A DNA stretch of 64,000 bases, from contig NC_039483.1 in NCBI RefSeq assembly GCF_003590095.1, positions 12,896,001 to 12,960,000 of the forward strand, in the 5' to 3' direction. This document shows, piece by piece, positions 1 to 11,624 of the stretch. The stretch comes from Trichoplusia ni (Eukaryota > Arthropoda > Insecta > Lepidoptera > Noctuidae). The position numbers and the translations under genes are program-made. The notes below the pieces were generated by a model. The model worked only from the letters and a program-made list of their open reading frames with translations. It did not search any database and had not been told where the DNA came from. The stretch's first letter is position 1; every line of letters starts with the position of its first letter.

Positions 1-613
1 ACTAAAAAGGTAGCCGGAAGCGGCGTGCTGTTGCTAGACAATTATACTGACAGGATACAAGTGTTGGAGAATCTCGTACATTGCGCCGATCTGAGCAATC
101 CCACTAAACCACTGCCGCTCTACAAGCGATGGGTGGCATTACTTATGGAAGAATTCTTCCAACAAGGAGACCGTGAAAGAGAACAAGGAATGGACATAAG
201 TCCAATGTGTGACAGACACAATGCGACGATAGAAAAATCTCAAGTCGGATTCATCGACTACATTGTCCACCCGCTCTGGGAGACATGGGCTGATCTAGTA
301 CATCCAGACGCCCAGGACATATTGGACACCCTGGAGGAGAACCGCGACTATTATCAAAGTATGATTCCACCGTCACCGCCACCAGCGCCCATTCAGACGC
401 ATTCTATGCCCGATGACGACCGCCCCGAACAAATACGCTTTCAAGTAAGTTGAAAACTCAATATTTTATGCTCATAAAGAAATAGTGATGAATTTTAAAA
501 TCAGTTTTTATTTTTAAGACTATAGTATTAACGAATGAATTTCTTTATAGGTAACGCTAGAGGAGGGTGAGGGCTCAGAAGACTGCGAAGGTGAGGGCGA
601 TGGTGGGATGTGA
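1..613 (+). CDS. dnc: PDE4-type 3',5'-cyclic-AMP phosphodiesterase (dunce), C-terminal two exons only
   Basis: This is the 3' end of a cAMP-specific phosphodiesterase, which hydrolyses cAMP to AMP. Two coding exons are visible, 1-444 and 551-613, and the gene begins left of the window. The first exon is open in frame 1 from base 1 and ends at a GT donor after a CAA codon. The second ends in TGA at 611-613. Catalytic-domain hallmarks are present: HCADLSNPTKPL, with the metal-binding Asp, and KSQVGFIDYIVHPLWETWAD, with the nucleotide-binding Gln and clamp Phe of PDE4 enzymes. After the catalytic domain comes a proline-rich stretch (PPSPPPAP) and an acidic, glycine-rich tail that ends in GGM. 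These features match insect dunce rather than other PDE families. No lesion is seen in the part present. Upstream regulatory UCR domains and alternative starts lie outside the window. Confidence 0.95.
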
Positions 614-3415
614 CGGAAACTATTGGGAATCTGCAAGAAACTCACTGAGAAGATGCAAGTGTGGTGGAAGCTCTGGCAGTAGGGCGGCGCCGGCCGGGCC
701 GGTGCGGGATCTTGTTGGATAATAGTAATACTTGTTGACGCTTACCCTCGAAATGGAACGATCCAGAAGCATCGTCACATTTCGATCATGATTATTTTTA
801 TGTGATTATTACGCAATGTTGTTTAGAAAAATACCTAACGACTAAATAATTATGTCCCTCCAATGACTGTAACGTTCGATTGTCTAGTATTTTTACTATT
901 GTTTCGTTTTGTCTAACCAAAGATATATGAAATGTTCTTTCGTTCACGGAGACGTTCGATAATCCCTGTAAGTAGTTAGTATTCGGTTCTTAACGAGTCG
1001 TGTAAGTAGTTATAGTCATCGATGCCGCATATATCGGCTCGACTAAGTAAGGACATTGAAAACGCTTATTAATTGGTATGAAAGGGTAATTTATATTGTC
1101 ATATCATCCACGTTTCTCATATTTAATACGGGTTTGCGATAATGATGTTATTCACCAAAATATATTAACATAATAGATATCCTAAATATAAAATCTATTT
1201 TAAGGTAAATTTTAAAAATTGCCTTTCGGAGTTGTTGTTGTGTCTTTTTTCTGAATATAAAATATTCGGCCAACCTCTTACCGTGGCAGTGGCCGTGGCT
1301 CTGTCAGCTCCCACGCCGCCGTCAACTCCGACGTAGCGACTCCCGGTAGTGTCCCGGTACCGGCTGCCCCAGCCGCCTGCACCGCGGGCAAGTTCGGTGT
1401 TATTGGAAGGTCGAATTCATTCATAGGATCTCTCTCTTCTTATTTGGTCGGGGGTCAAAAAGACACTTACCGAATTCATCCTATTAGAAAGCTTTACTTG
1501 ATTTTTGTAAACCTAAATGCACCTCATTACTTATGGAGGATCGCTGGCGATCCGTTTACTTTCTCTTTAGAGTAATGTATTATTATTTTTGTAATATTAC
1601 CTATTTTATTCTAGTAACCTTTTATCCAAATACAAAACAAAAAAAATATAGTCATGAATCTTAAAGTTTTCGTGTACGCAACTAACGGCTTGAAGTGTTT
1701 GATTAAAATGTTAAGTACTAACAAATGAGTGGTTTGCGACTAAGTTTTATTTTGAGTGGATTCAAATATTTGCTGAATTAAGTCCAAACTTGACGGCGCG
1801 GGCCGGGTCTTGCAATAGTAGTAGGTAGTTCCCGAAACATTTCGCACAATTGTTTCTGCATCATCCATTTCATGGCAAATATTCTCCTCTCATTACTGTC
1901 GATCATATCAAACAATATCAGTATCGCTGTGCAGATCTGATTTCAACGATTACAATATTTGTGTACCTACATAGGTTCTCTTGTAAGGAAAAGAATGTAA
2001 CTGATACTTTTTAAACTATATGTAACACCCACTGTGTAAAAGATGTAATATAAATAAGTAGATGTCTGAAAATTGTACATTGGATGGAAAACCTGGTTCT
2101 TGTTGAGTTTCATGTTCGTCAGTTGCGACCTTTTCATGTTTGTGACAATGTTATATCAATTAGCAGCACATAGCCGACGCACTCGGCATCCTGTTATGGA
2201 TATATAACTTCGTGTAGGTACAATAGTATAAGGAGGGTGTAATACTTAATGAACCTGTATTATGTTTGCATTTCATCATCCATCTTTTTATGTTTAATGG
2301 ACGTTTTAAGAGCTGGTCTCTATTCCTTCATGTACTCAAAAGATATTTTGTTTTAAAAACTGATTAAATTATTTAGTTCCTCGCACTTGACTTGTTTTAT
2401 ATTTCTGTCATAGTTGATGTCCCCTAGTATTATTACGAGAAGTATTTTCTAAGTCATCGTTTCTGTCATTCATCAGCATCAAGAAGGAAGGTCCAATGTA
2501 CATTATTTTCGTAGATAAATTAAGATTTTATCGGCGATCAAATACTACGAGCATGTGTGCATCGCCTATCTTCGAAGTGTCTGATTTTGAAACTGCATAG
2601 ATTAGAACTTTGGTACCTACGTAAACGTATATACATACATACCTACTACATTAAAAAATTGGATACGCTTAACTACTTGTGTGTTATTAAATAGAAACAT
2701 TACGCTTAGAATCATTTATTTTCTAATTAAAACATACGTATTGTAACTAATTGTGTTGAATAATATGATATTCGTACTGCAGTAGATCTGTGTATAACGT
2801 ACGTACCCAATCTTCGGTAAGTCACATAATGTGAACATTTGCATGTACCTACCTTGTAACTTTACTGAAATGTCATAATCATTACTTTATAATAACTGTA
2901 CAATAAACAACATCAATCAGAATGTATATGTATCTAGATAATATACTCGTTGTCTCATTCTTGTTTCTGTGGATTTATCTGTAATTGCCTACCGAATGAA
3001 ATAATAATAAATGGTATCTATGTAATAAACTCCGTGACATTTCGGATGCGCTTTGAAACTGTGCTGCTAATAGCTCGTAATTCTACCGTGTACCAAAGAT
3101 TTAGAAATGAACAAAGCGAGGTCATCGCAATCGTTCGCTGAGCGCATCGGAACTGTCATGCTACAATAGTAATATAGGATACTTGTTTTCACCAAAGGTT
3201 TTCAGTGTTGTGTATATGTTTTGTCACTATGGAGAACTATCGCTAATAATACCTAGTTAAATATTAATACCGAGTTAAAAGTGTGCAATGCTGGTCATTT
3301 GCATTACTTATTATTTATGTTTAAAATAAAAAAAAATAGCTTGTAATAGTTTAAATGAATATTTGAGTTGAATTCAAGAATATTAATGTATTTAGAATAA
3401 AAAGATATGGGAGAA
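614..3415 (+). other. Probable long 3' UTR of the PDE4/dunce gene
   Basis: There is no convincing coding exon in this 2.8-kb AT-rich stretch, and the open frames here are short and lack family resemblance. Canonical AATAAA signals occur at 3325-3330 and 3396-3401, a plausible end for a long 3' UTR continuing from the stop codon at 613. A short GC-rich patch lies near 1270-1400. The assignment as UTR is inferred from position and the poly(A) signals, not from transcripts. Confidence 0.5.
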
Positions 3416-3552
3416 AACTCTACAATGGTTTTATTTTTTGACAAGGAATTTCTTAGAGAACCTTTCCTACACCTGACCTCAGATGCTGCTTAAAACTGCA
3501 TTTACTGCCCATGCGATGCCCAAAAAAGTACTTAACAAACTATTTTTTTTAT

Positions 3553-3665
3553 CTGGGGACTCTTCATAGTTTCTTCGCCCTCTGGAAGGCGGAGAGGCAT
3601 GAACTCTTACCGGCTAAAACCACTGGGGTGCTTCCCTTCGCTAGTACCTGACACCACGGCTTAAA
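3553..3665 (+). repeat. Dispersed repeat fragment (first of two related copies)
   Basis: This stretch contains the phrase GGCTAAAACCACTGGGGTG within a CCG/TTCG-containing context. A related phrase, CGCTAAAACCACGAGACTG, occurs at 11,842-11,870 in the same orientation. Short CCAC/GTCGCCCTTC-type fragments like these look like those I associate with noctuid and other lepidopteran genomes. It lies between dunce and MetAP2 and has no coding potential. The exact element boundaries cannot be set by eye. Confidence 0.4.
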
Positions 3666-4435
3666 GGCTTAAAACAAACTACTTTCACGTCATCAGAAAA
3701 AATGACGTAAATGTCTAAATCCTGAACTAGTGGAACCTTAGATTATATACCTAAGAGTGGAACATTATGTACAGTCAACAAAAACGTAGGCGACCATAAT
3801 AATAAGATTTAGTGCCACAATAATCAGGGGGCCTACCGCTTTGTCTGATCTACCACTGCGGGTTTGGAAAAGAGTTGCCGCTCTACGCCGTATATTACGC
3901 TGCCACGCTTGGACAACCGATGCGATATGAGCAATAACAAGTTCAAGCCAAACCCTTTTAAAAGAATAATGTTGTTTGTTGTTCCAGAAAGAACTATTAT
4001 AATATGAGTATTAAACATTGTCTGCCTTATTTTGTTGTGAAGTTCTTTTACAAATTGTATGTACTTGAGTCATGTAGAGACGGGTGATGGGTGATACTAG
4101 GTGACAAGCTCATTTTATTACCTTATAACACTACTTCGAATTTCAAAGATAGGTAACTAGTAGTACTAGATACTCTTTGCATTTCATAGTTAAATACTTT
4201 TGGCAATCAGATCGTGCAAAACGACTTTTGATGCTAACTCTACGAATGACTTGTGGCGGGGCGAGGAAAAAGTCCATTGATGCGAAAGCTTGGCCGTAAA
4301 ATGGCGTCTGGTTTCTCACCACAATATAATTATGGTTTCAACCACGTCTATGCGGTCCACGGTCTATGCGGAACAAAATTATAAAATAGATTTAAAAAAA
4401 TTAACTAGGTACCCACGTTGTTATCGTCACTCAAT

Positions 4436-4630
4436 ATTTTTTTATCCAAAATGGTCCAGCCGTTTTTACAGTTGTAAATTACACCGGCATCGGATTTCAA
4501 GCTACCCTGAAAATTTCATTTGCTAGCTTATCGGGAAGTGCCTCAAACAAGAAAGTGAATGTAAAAAGACGTGGGGAAAAACAACACACAGGTCAAACTG
4601 AGAACCTCCTTTTTTGAAGTCGGTTAATAA
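4436..4630 (-). repeat. Dispersed lepidopteran retroposon fragment, inverted partner of the copy at 19.6 kb
   Basis: Read on the minus strand, this contains GGCACTTCCCGATAAGCT, then AAATTTTCAGGGTAGCTTGA, then a segment resembling AATTTACAACTGTAAAAACG. The same blocks in the same order occur on the plus strand at about 19,650-19,745. Immediately upstream on the minus strand (plus 4590-4626) is a CCGACTTCAAAAAAGGAGG tail that looks like a recurrent lepidopteran repeat end. No protein domain is visible, so the superfamily is not assigned. Confidence 0.6.
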
Positions 4631-4884
4631 AAGGGTACGTTTTCCAGTAATATAATAACGGTCAAAACACATGAGACCAACATACTATAAGATTGGCGGC
4701 AGTCTAGTGAGTCTAGTAGCAGTTTTTGGGTGACTGCGCTCCGCATTAGCCCTGGAGTGCCTTTTACTGCTAACCAAAACTATGAATAATGCGAAGCACC
4801 AAATAGTTACAAATCTAATTTAAGCAAATAATGGCTTAAGTAACTGTGAACATTGAAGGTAACTATCGATATTTGTTTTTATAC

Positions 4885-5170
4885 AAAAACTAGCTGACTC
4901 AGCAAACGTTGTATTGCCGATTTTTTTTTTCTAGTTGTATGTATTTTTAATGCCACATTATAAAAAAAAGGACAACAAAAAATTTCGCCCAAAAAATAAA
5001 ATATTTTTTTTTGTGTGAGCAATCCTTCACACTTAGGGGTATGAAAAATAGATGTTGTTTTATTCTCAGACATACCCAATATGTATACAAAGTTTTATAA
5101 AAATCGGTCGAACCGTTTCGGAGGAGTACGGTAACTAACATCGTGACACGGGAATTTTATATATTAGATA
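4885..5170 (+). repeat. Dispersed repeat fragment of lepidopteran type
   Basis: The segment opens with CTAGCTGACTCAGCAAACGT and closes with CGGGAATTTTATATATTAGA. Inside it is an ATCGGTCGAACCGTTTCGGA-like block. Similar ends are familiar to me from truncated LINE-type repeats in moths and butterflies. The two open frames on the minus strand here are low-complexity and are not treated as genes. It lies upstream of MetAP2, outside any coding exon. Confidence 0.45.
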
Positions 5171-5648
5171 AACCGTTTCTCGGCAACGAAAAGAGTAATA
5201 GTCATTCGTCATGAGTAAGGAATTGTCAGCATAGTAGCATTTATTCCTTATACATTCGGATAAGTAGAATAGTCTTAATACAAAAAGGCATTTGAACAAA
5301 AAAACAACTTAGTTCAGTAAGTGAACTGTATACATTGTGAAGACCTAACAAGGTATTTAGTATTTGAGGAAAAAAAATCGACTAAAACGAAAATGATATT
5401 TTATCTGTATCCAGAAACCCGTCACTAATATAATTGCACAGGTCACACTCATGACGGAGTAATTACAAAACATCTGTGCATCTCCCTCTTACTAAACATT
5501 TTATCGTATACTGCTGTCCTGTTGTCATTTTCCAGAATTACACTTCTCATTTGTGGAACCGAAGAGAGGTTAAAAACCACTTAGAAGTCGCATGGAAATT
5601 TAGCGCCCACATAGTAAATTATTTTTGTTTTCAAGAATATTCGTTGCA
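5171..5648 (+). other. Upstream region of MetAP2
   Basis: This is non-coding AT-rich sequence between a repeat fragment and the MetAP2 ATG at 5649. It should contain the promoter and 5' UTR. I see no element that fixes the transcription start. Confidence 0.4.
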
Positions 5649-8600
5649 ATGGCCGCTGTTAAAGAGGTAGAAGAGTTAAATAAAAATGAGCTACAAAATG
5701 GTGATGATGAAGATGACCTAGATGCTGTAGAAGAAGGGGAAAACAAAGATCCCGCTAAGAAGAAGAAAAAGAAAAAAAAGAAGAAGAAGGCAGGTAAAGA
5801 GCTAGTAATATATAAATTAACAAACAAAGTTATCACTTTCCAACGTACATTACCCTCTGAATGTCTATTTATAACTTAAAACGCATAGTAACGAGGCACC
5901 TACGCTCAGTCGGCTGATATTACGCGTTTATAATAAAACACATTATGAATGTGCCGCGTAAATATACATTTCAGATGAAGTAAACATGCTATTTGTTAAT
6001 TAGATTACGTGTCCTTACATTATAGTTGAGAATTTATATTGAAAGTATTATGAAACAACAGTGAGCCAAGATACGTATATAAAAAAATACGGAAAAGTTT
6101 AAGTGAACTTGTCCATATAGTAATCGAACATCCGCTTTTAAAATGTTTATCAATTATCGTTATGGTCAGGCAGGATTCTTTGTTTCACGCTAATGATTGC
6201 TTGCAGAGCTAATATGCATATTCAATTAAATTAAAGATCCATAAATCATAAGGATAAAGTGACTAGACAAATAATAAATTATCAGTATTAAAACATGAAC
6301 CCACCTGTCTATATTCTGAGCCTGTCTACAACTTTGTTATTCAACACCTGTCTCTTTATCAACTTAAAACAATTTAAGACAATGATGTTTTAAAAAGATG
6401 TAATAGGTTGTAAAGTTGTTGCAAGATGTGTAAAAGGTCAGGACAGTACAACTATAAAAATGATATAATGAGGGTTAGTATTTATTTGTCAACTAATTAA
6501 ATACTCTTTCTGTATTTAACTATTTAGGTATACATTTTTCTTATACACAGAAACTGAAGGAGGGGATTCTGTTACCATAAATGCAACTGAAAAGATTGAC
6601 CCTGAAAAAATTGAAGATGGTGGAGCTGAAGGTGATGAGAAGAAGAAGAAAAAAAAGAAAAACAAGAGCAAATCTGGAAAAGGTCCTTCTAAAGAGCAAA
6701 CCAACCCACCAACCATACCCATTGCTGAGCTGTACCCTGATGGTAAGGAATCTAACAAATTAATCTTTTTACATGAACCTAGTTTTTCAGGAGTTTGAAA
6801 AAAAATTTTTTTTATTGTTTGGTTTAAAAAACACTGACAGCTTATTAGCTGATGTGTGTGAATCAAATAGCTTGGAGATGCCTTCTTTGTCCAATCTGTT
6901 TGTCTATGAAGGTCAAAAGCAACAAAGAGTTTAGCAAACAGTATTTCAGGCTTTAATAAGAAAATATATGGATGAAAAAAGTTTTTTTTTTAGTTTTTTC
7001 TCCCTCTCAATAAATCTCGATAAAGATTTTCCTGCTGAAATATTTATATGATATTGAAATAAGCTGCCCATGTTGTTCCACTGCTAGGCAAAGCTAGACA
7101 TATATGTCATTTAGTTAAATAAACAGGAAGAAGATAAATGCTACAGTAGAATGAAAACTTGTCCTATATGCCACTCTCCTTATCCAGGAAACTTCCCTGA
7201 GGGTCAGATCATGGAGCATGGTCCAGCTGAAGGTATTGATGAGAGGACTGCCAAGGAACGCTTCTCCAGTGAGGAGAAGAGGGCCCTTGACAGACTGCAT
7301 CAAGATATCTATCAAGAAATCAGACATGCTGCTGAAGCTCACAGACAAGTATGTTTTAATTATTTTAATGTGTGAGTTCTGACAACCAGTTTGAACCAAA
7401 TAAACTATTTTGCCAATTATAGCGTGGTGTAAGTCAGTTGGGTCATTGCCTAATGCCTAATGTACTTAGGCATTTTATAAGTTCAGTGGACTTTGATCGT
7501 AAAAATAATTACAAAATGCTTTTCTAATACTAAACTTTTTTAATTTAGACAAGGAAGTACATGCGCGACTGGATTAAACCAGGCATGACCATGATTCAAA
7601 TCTGTGAAGAGCTTGAATCAACGGCGCGGCGCCTGATTGGCGAAGACGGACTCAAGGCGGGTCTGGCTTTCCCTACTGGGTGCAGTCGCAACCATTGCGC
7701 TGCCCACTACACTCCAAACACAGGTGACTAAATATTTTTTTACAGTACACAAATATTTTTGTTACTTAGTATTACTTTTTCATATTTCACTTGAGGTTGT
7801 GTTATTATAATTCATAATAAAAACCGTACATATATTATAAGGTGATACAACGGTGCTTGAATACGACGATGTCGTTAAAATCGACTTTGGTACGCACATC
7901 AATGGGCGTATCATCGACTGTGCCTTCACTCTAAGCTTCAACCCGCGCTACGACCCGCTCGTGAAGGGCGTACAGGAGGCCACTGAAGCTGGTATCAAGG
8001 CTTCTGGCGTGGACGCCAGACTGTGTGATGTTGGTGCTGCCGTACAAGAGGTCAGTAACAAATAGTAAAGGTTTTACCATGACAGTATGAAATAGTCAGA
8101 TAAAAATTGTTGTTTTGAACCATGATTGAAAAAAAAATGACAAATTAGTATGAAATAGCTTGCCGTATATTTTGCATTATATGATAAATTTAAGTTTTAG
8201 TAAAGGTTATGTATAATTTCAGGTCATGGAATCACATGAAGTAGAACTAGATGGTCAAGTGTATCAGGTGAAGCCTATACGCAATCTCAACGGACATTCT
8301 ATTGGACCCTACAGTGAGTAGTAATATCGATAAAAACAATAAAACAGCATATTTTTTATGATATTTAAGTTCAATTCTCGTGTCTTAGGGATCCATGCCG
8401 GTAAAACAGTGCCTATCGTGAAGGGTGGTGAGACAACACGTATGGAAGAGAACGAGTTCTATGCTATCGAGACCTTCGGGTCCACTGGCCGCGGTCAGGT
8501 CCACGACGACATGGATTGCTCTCATTACATGAAGAACTTCGATCAACAGTTTGTGCCACTAAGGTAATTGTATAATCAAGTTTATCTATCAATATTATCT

Positions 8601-8915
8601 TTCGGCATTCTTTTCTCCACTCAGCACGGCCTAATAACATCAACAAAAATGCTTCTTTTCAGACTGCAATCATCTAAACAACTGTTGAACTTAATCAACA
8701 AGAATTTCGGTACTCTGGCATTCTGCAAGCGGTGGTTAGAGCGCGCGGGTGCCTCTCGCTACGCCATGGCGCTGAAGGACCTCTGCGACAAGGGCGTGGT
8801 GGACGCCTACCCGCCGCTCTGCGACATCAAGGGCTGCTACACCGCCCAGTTCGAGCACACCATCCTACTGAGACCTACTTGTAAGGAAGTCATATCCCGC
8901 GGAGATGACTACTAG
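5649..8915 (+). CDS. MetAP2: Methionine aminopeptidase 2
   Basis: This cytosolic dimetal peptidase removes the initiator methionine from nascent proteins. Eight coding exons join in frame: 5649-5793, 6551-6742, 7188-7348, 7549-7723, 7842-8050, 8223-8313, 8389-8563 and 8663-8915. They give about 466 residues, close to the family length. I chose the ATG at 5649 because upstream in-frame starts are not ATG. The first two exons encode the eukaryote-specific N-terminus, with two polylysine blocks separated by acidic stretches. The catalytic fold follows. It shows GCSRNHCAAHYTPN with the substrate His, VVKIDFGTHINGRIIDC with the two metal Asp residues, NGHSIGPY with the metal His, AIETFGSTG with a metal Glu and QFEHTILLRP with the final Glu. 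The C-terminus is TSRGDDY-like (SRGDDY). All exons are intact. Confidence 0.97.
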
Positions 8916-9207
8916 CGATAGTAGTGCTTTAGCTGCACGTTGCAGCTAGCTTAGCCACTTTGAATATTTTAAATAAGACAACCAGATTGAACAGTTTTTT
9001 ACTATAGAATTTGTATTGCAAAACATATTTACATAATTTTAGTTTCTTGAAGGCAAATAAGTCTCTATAAGTCGTGATGAAATCATAATATGTAACAACA
9101 AGCAATGCAGTGCCTAATGTCAGCATAAGCATGTTTGTTAAATACTTGTTGCTTTATACTTTTAAGTTAACTGTCGTTTTTTGACTATATTCCTCGTCAC
9201 CAGCGAC

Positions 9208-9322
9208 AATAAACTACTATGTTGTTGTAACTTGTTATTTCTTTACTAATCATACGTTAAGTCGTATTTTTAATACACCTGTATTCATAGCAATTGTGTC
9301 GATATCAACATATTGAAATAAA
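9208..9322 (+). terminator. Candidate MetAP2 poly(A) signals
   Basis: AATAAA hexamers lie at 9208-9213 and 9317-9322, 290-400 bp after the MetAP2 stop. Either would give a short 3' UTR that ends before the opposing Nudix gene's signal at 9640. Confidence 0.55.
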
Positions 9323-9639
9323 GTTCTACTTGTAATAGATGCAATATTATTTCACCACTTCCCAAATACTGATCAACTTCGAGCCGCAACCTTTCCATTG
9401 TCACCTAGATGTCTTTCAAGAAGCTCGGCTCTTTGTATTACGGCTCTTATACGACAATGACAAATACGAGCGGGCACTCGTGGCTGCTATGTGCGAAAGC
9501 CTGAACTCTGAATTAATATTGAATAGTTGAAGTTTTTAACATAGATCGGTGTAGCCAGCAACCTAGCGCTTGGAATGATTAAAATACACGGATGGAAGAA
9601 ATACATGAATAATAAGGCACTTCATTTATGTTTCAAAAC

Positions 9640-11624
9640 TTTATTTTTTAGGAAAACGCTAATTTATTACTATCGCAAATATAAACGATTACATTCATAA
9701 TTTAAGTATGTATTACATAATATCGATACAAAATCTTTCGCCAATAGCGGATTTATAAAAATGTATAAAACTGTAATGACAACTGAATATATTTCACTAG
9801 CATTTACCCAATATTAACTCGTCAAGTTCTACAAACACCTACTCATTACTAACGATGCGAATACTTAATACCTCTAAACTTCCTGCTGTAGGTATATTGC
9901 TTATTGTAAACAAGACTAATCAGAAATCAACATTCAGTCTCTTCTAATCGGTCTACATTATATTCCAAATGCTATACAAACACTTGAAAGGCCTCTTAAT
10001 CATTTACTAATAAGGTACGTGCCGATAATACATAATCTCACATGTGCTAATCCTTAACATTGATGATCACGAGATTCCGGAAGTATGGTTTCATTTATCA
10101 ACTACTATTTCTATTTAATTGAAGTACATATACCATGGAACAATAATTAAACAGTAAAAAATATGAAGGAAATACATTGCTTCGTGATCATAGTAAATGT
10201 AATGCCATAATGACAAATATAATAAGTAATACGTGTGCTTATATTTCATGTAAATTATAGCATTTACTAGCTAACAATAAAGCGACTTAGCTTCAACATA
10301 CACAGACTACAAACGATATAAACTTATGGCCATTAGCATTACATTGCATAAAAAAAGACTGATTCTTATGTTAATGATTGCATGTCATGAAATTTTCAAC
10401 TTCTCTCTCCTTATGAGTTTTTGAAAAGCCGGATACCACAGGCCGCTACTGCGAGGCGATCTACTACCTAACTGATGGCTTTGTATGTTGAATCTTAAGA
10501 ACAACAAACCTGTTGATAAAATCACACCCTGAGTACGTAGGTATTGGATACAAATGTTATAATAGTCGCTCATCTTATGCCGATGACTAGACTTACGAAT
10601 TTCATTTTATCATCTCGTACAACACACTTGCAAGTAGCACCTAGTAGATACAATATGCTATAATTTATATGATTAATAAATATTATAATTATTTAATAAG
10701 TAGTACCTATATATTTTCGATAAATTTACTTTTACAAAATATTTTATCTACACCAAATAAAAACAATTCATATAAATAATAATACATAATGTTCAGATGT
10801 TACACGAGCCAGAATTCAGAACTGCTACAAGTGACCGTTTATTCTACGCGTTGGTCTTGTTACGACAACCAGGAAACCAAACTGATATTATAATATTGCC
10901 TTATACCAAATTGGTAAAGTATCACAGAAATTAACCATACCTAGCTAAACTATGATGTCTTCAATAATACACGAACATTACTAAACACATCAAGATTTGG
11001 TCAATGTACACTAAAATATTACGATACTGCATACACTATTCTCGAGTGCCGAAATACAAACAAATTATACGTTAAAAGTTAGGTAACACTCAAAGCTTAC
11101 CAAAGTATGTTGAAAACGAGGCCAATTAAAATAATTATGATTAGGCCTGGAAGTATTAAAATTTAATTAACTAGAACAAATATTTACAAATTTATCAAAC
11201 AATAAAAACTGGTAATGGTGCAGCCATCACTGGAAAACGTCTAAACCTACTTAAACACTATCTAAGAAAAACCATGATAACTGCGTTTAACTGACTTAAC
11301 TATAGGCTATATTCATTTAATGCCAGAACACTTATAAAATATACTATTTAGCTGCGGGCACATATTTAAAGAGCTAAGAAGATATTCAGTAATCTCCAGA
11401 TACAAATGTTAGTTACCCCATACCATGCAACATAAATCAATTTCCATAATATCATTCTAACAAACGTATAAGCACTTATCATAATTTCTCTTCGATGTTG
11501 CAATATAGGAAGACTAGAAAATTCATACACAAAATACGTTTTAGTAGGTACTCATTAGTTCTACAAAGGGTATTAATAGAAAAATAACTGAGAATTATTA
11601 AGTAATTGAGGTGACTCGTTATCT
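9640..11624 (-). other. Probable long 3' UTR of the Nudix hydrolase gene
   Basis: This 2-kb AT-rich stretch has no believable coding exon. On the minus strand an AATAAA (plus TTTATT, 9640-9645) lies at its far end, about 2 kb downstream of the Nudix stop codon at 11625-11627. Nearer minus-strand signals may also be used, so the length is uncertain. Confidence 0.45.

Noticed and set aside
5600..5836. Minus-strand open frame rich in Phe/Ser opposite MetAP2 exon 1
   Set aside because: It is the antisense shadow of the polylysine/acidic codons of MetAP2; the low-complexity run of Phe is the complement of AAG/AAA.
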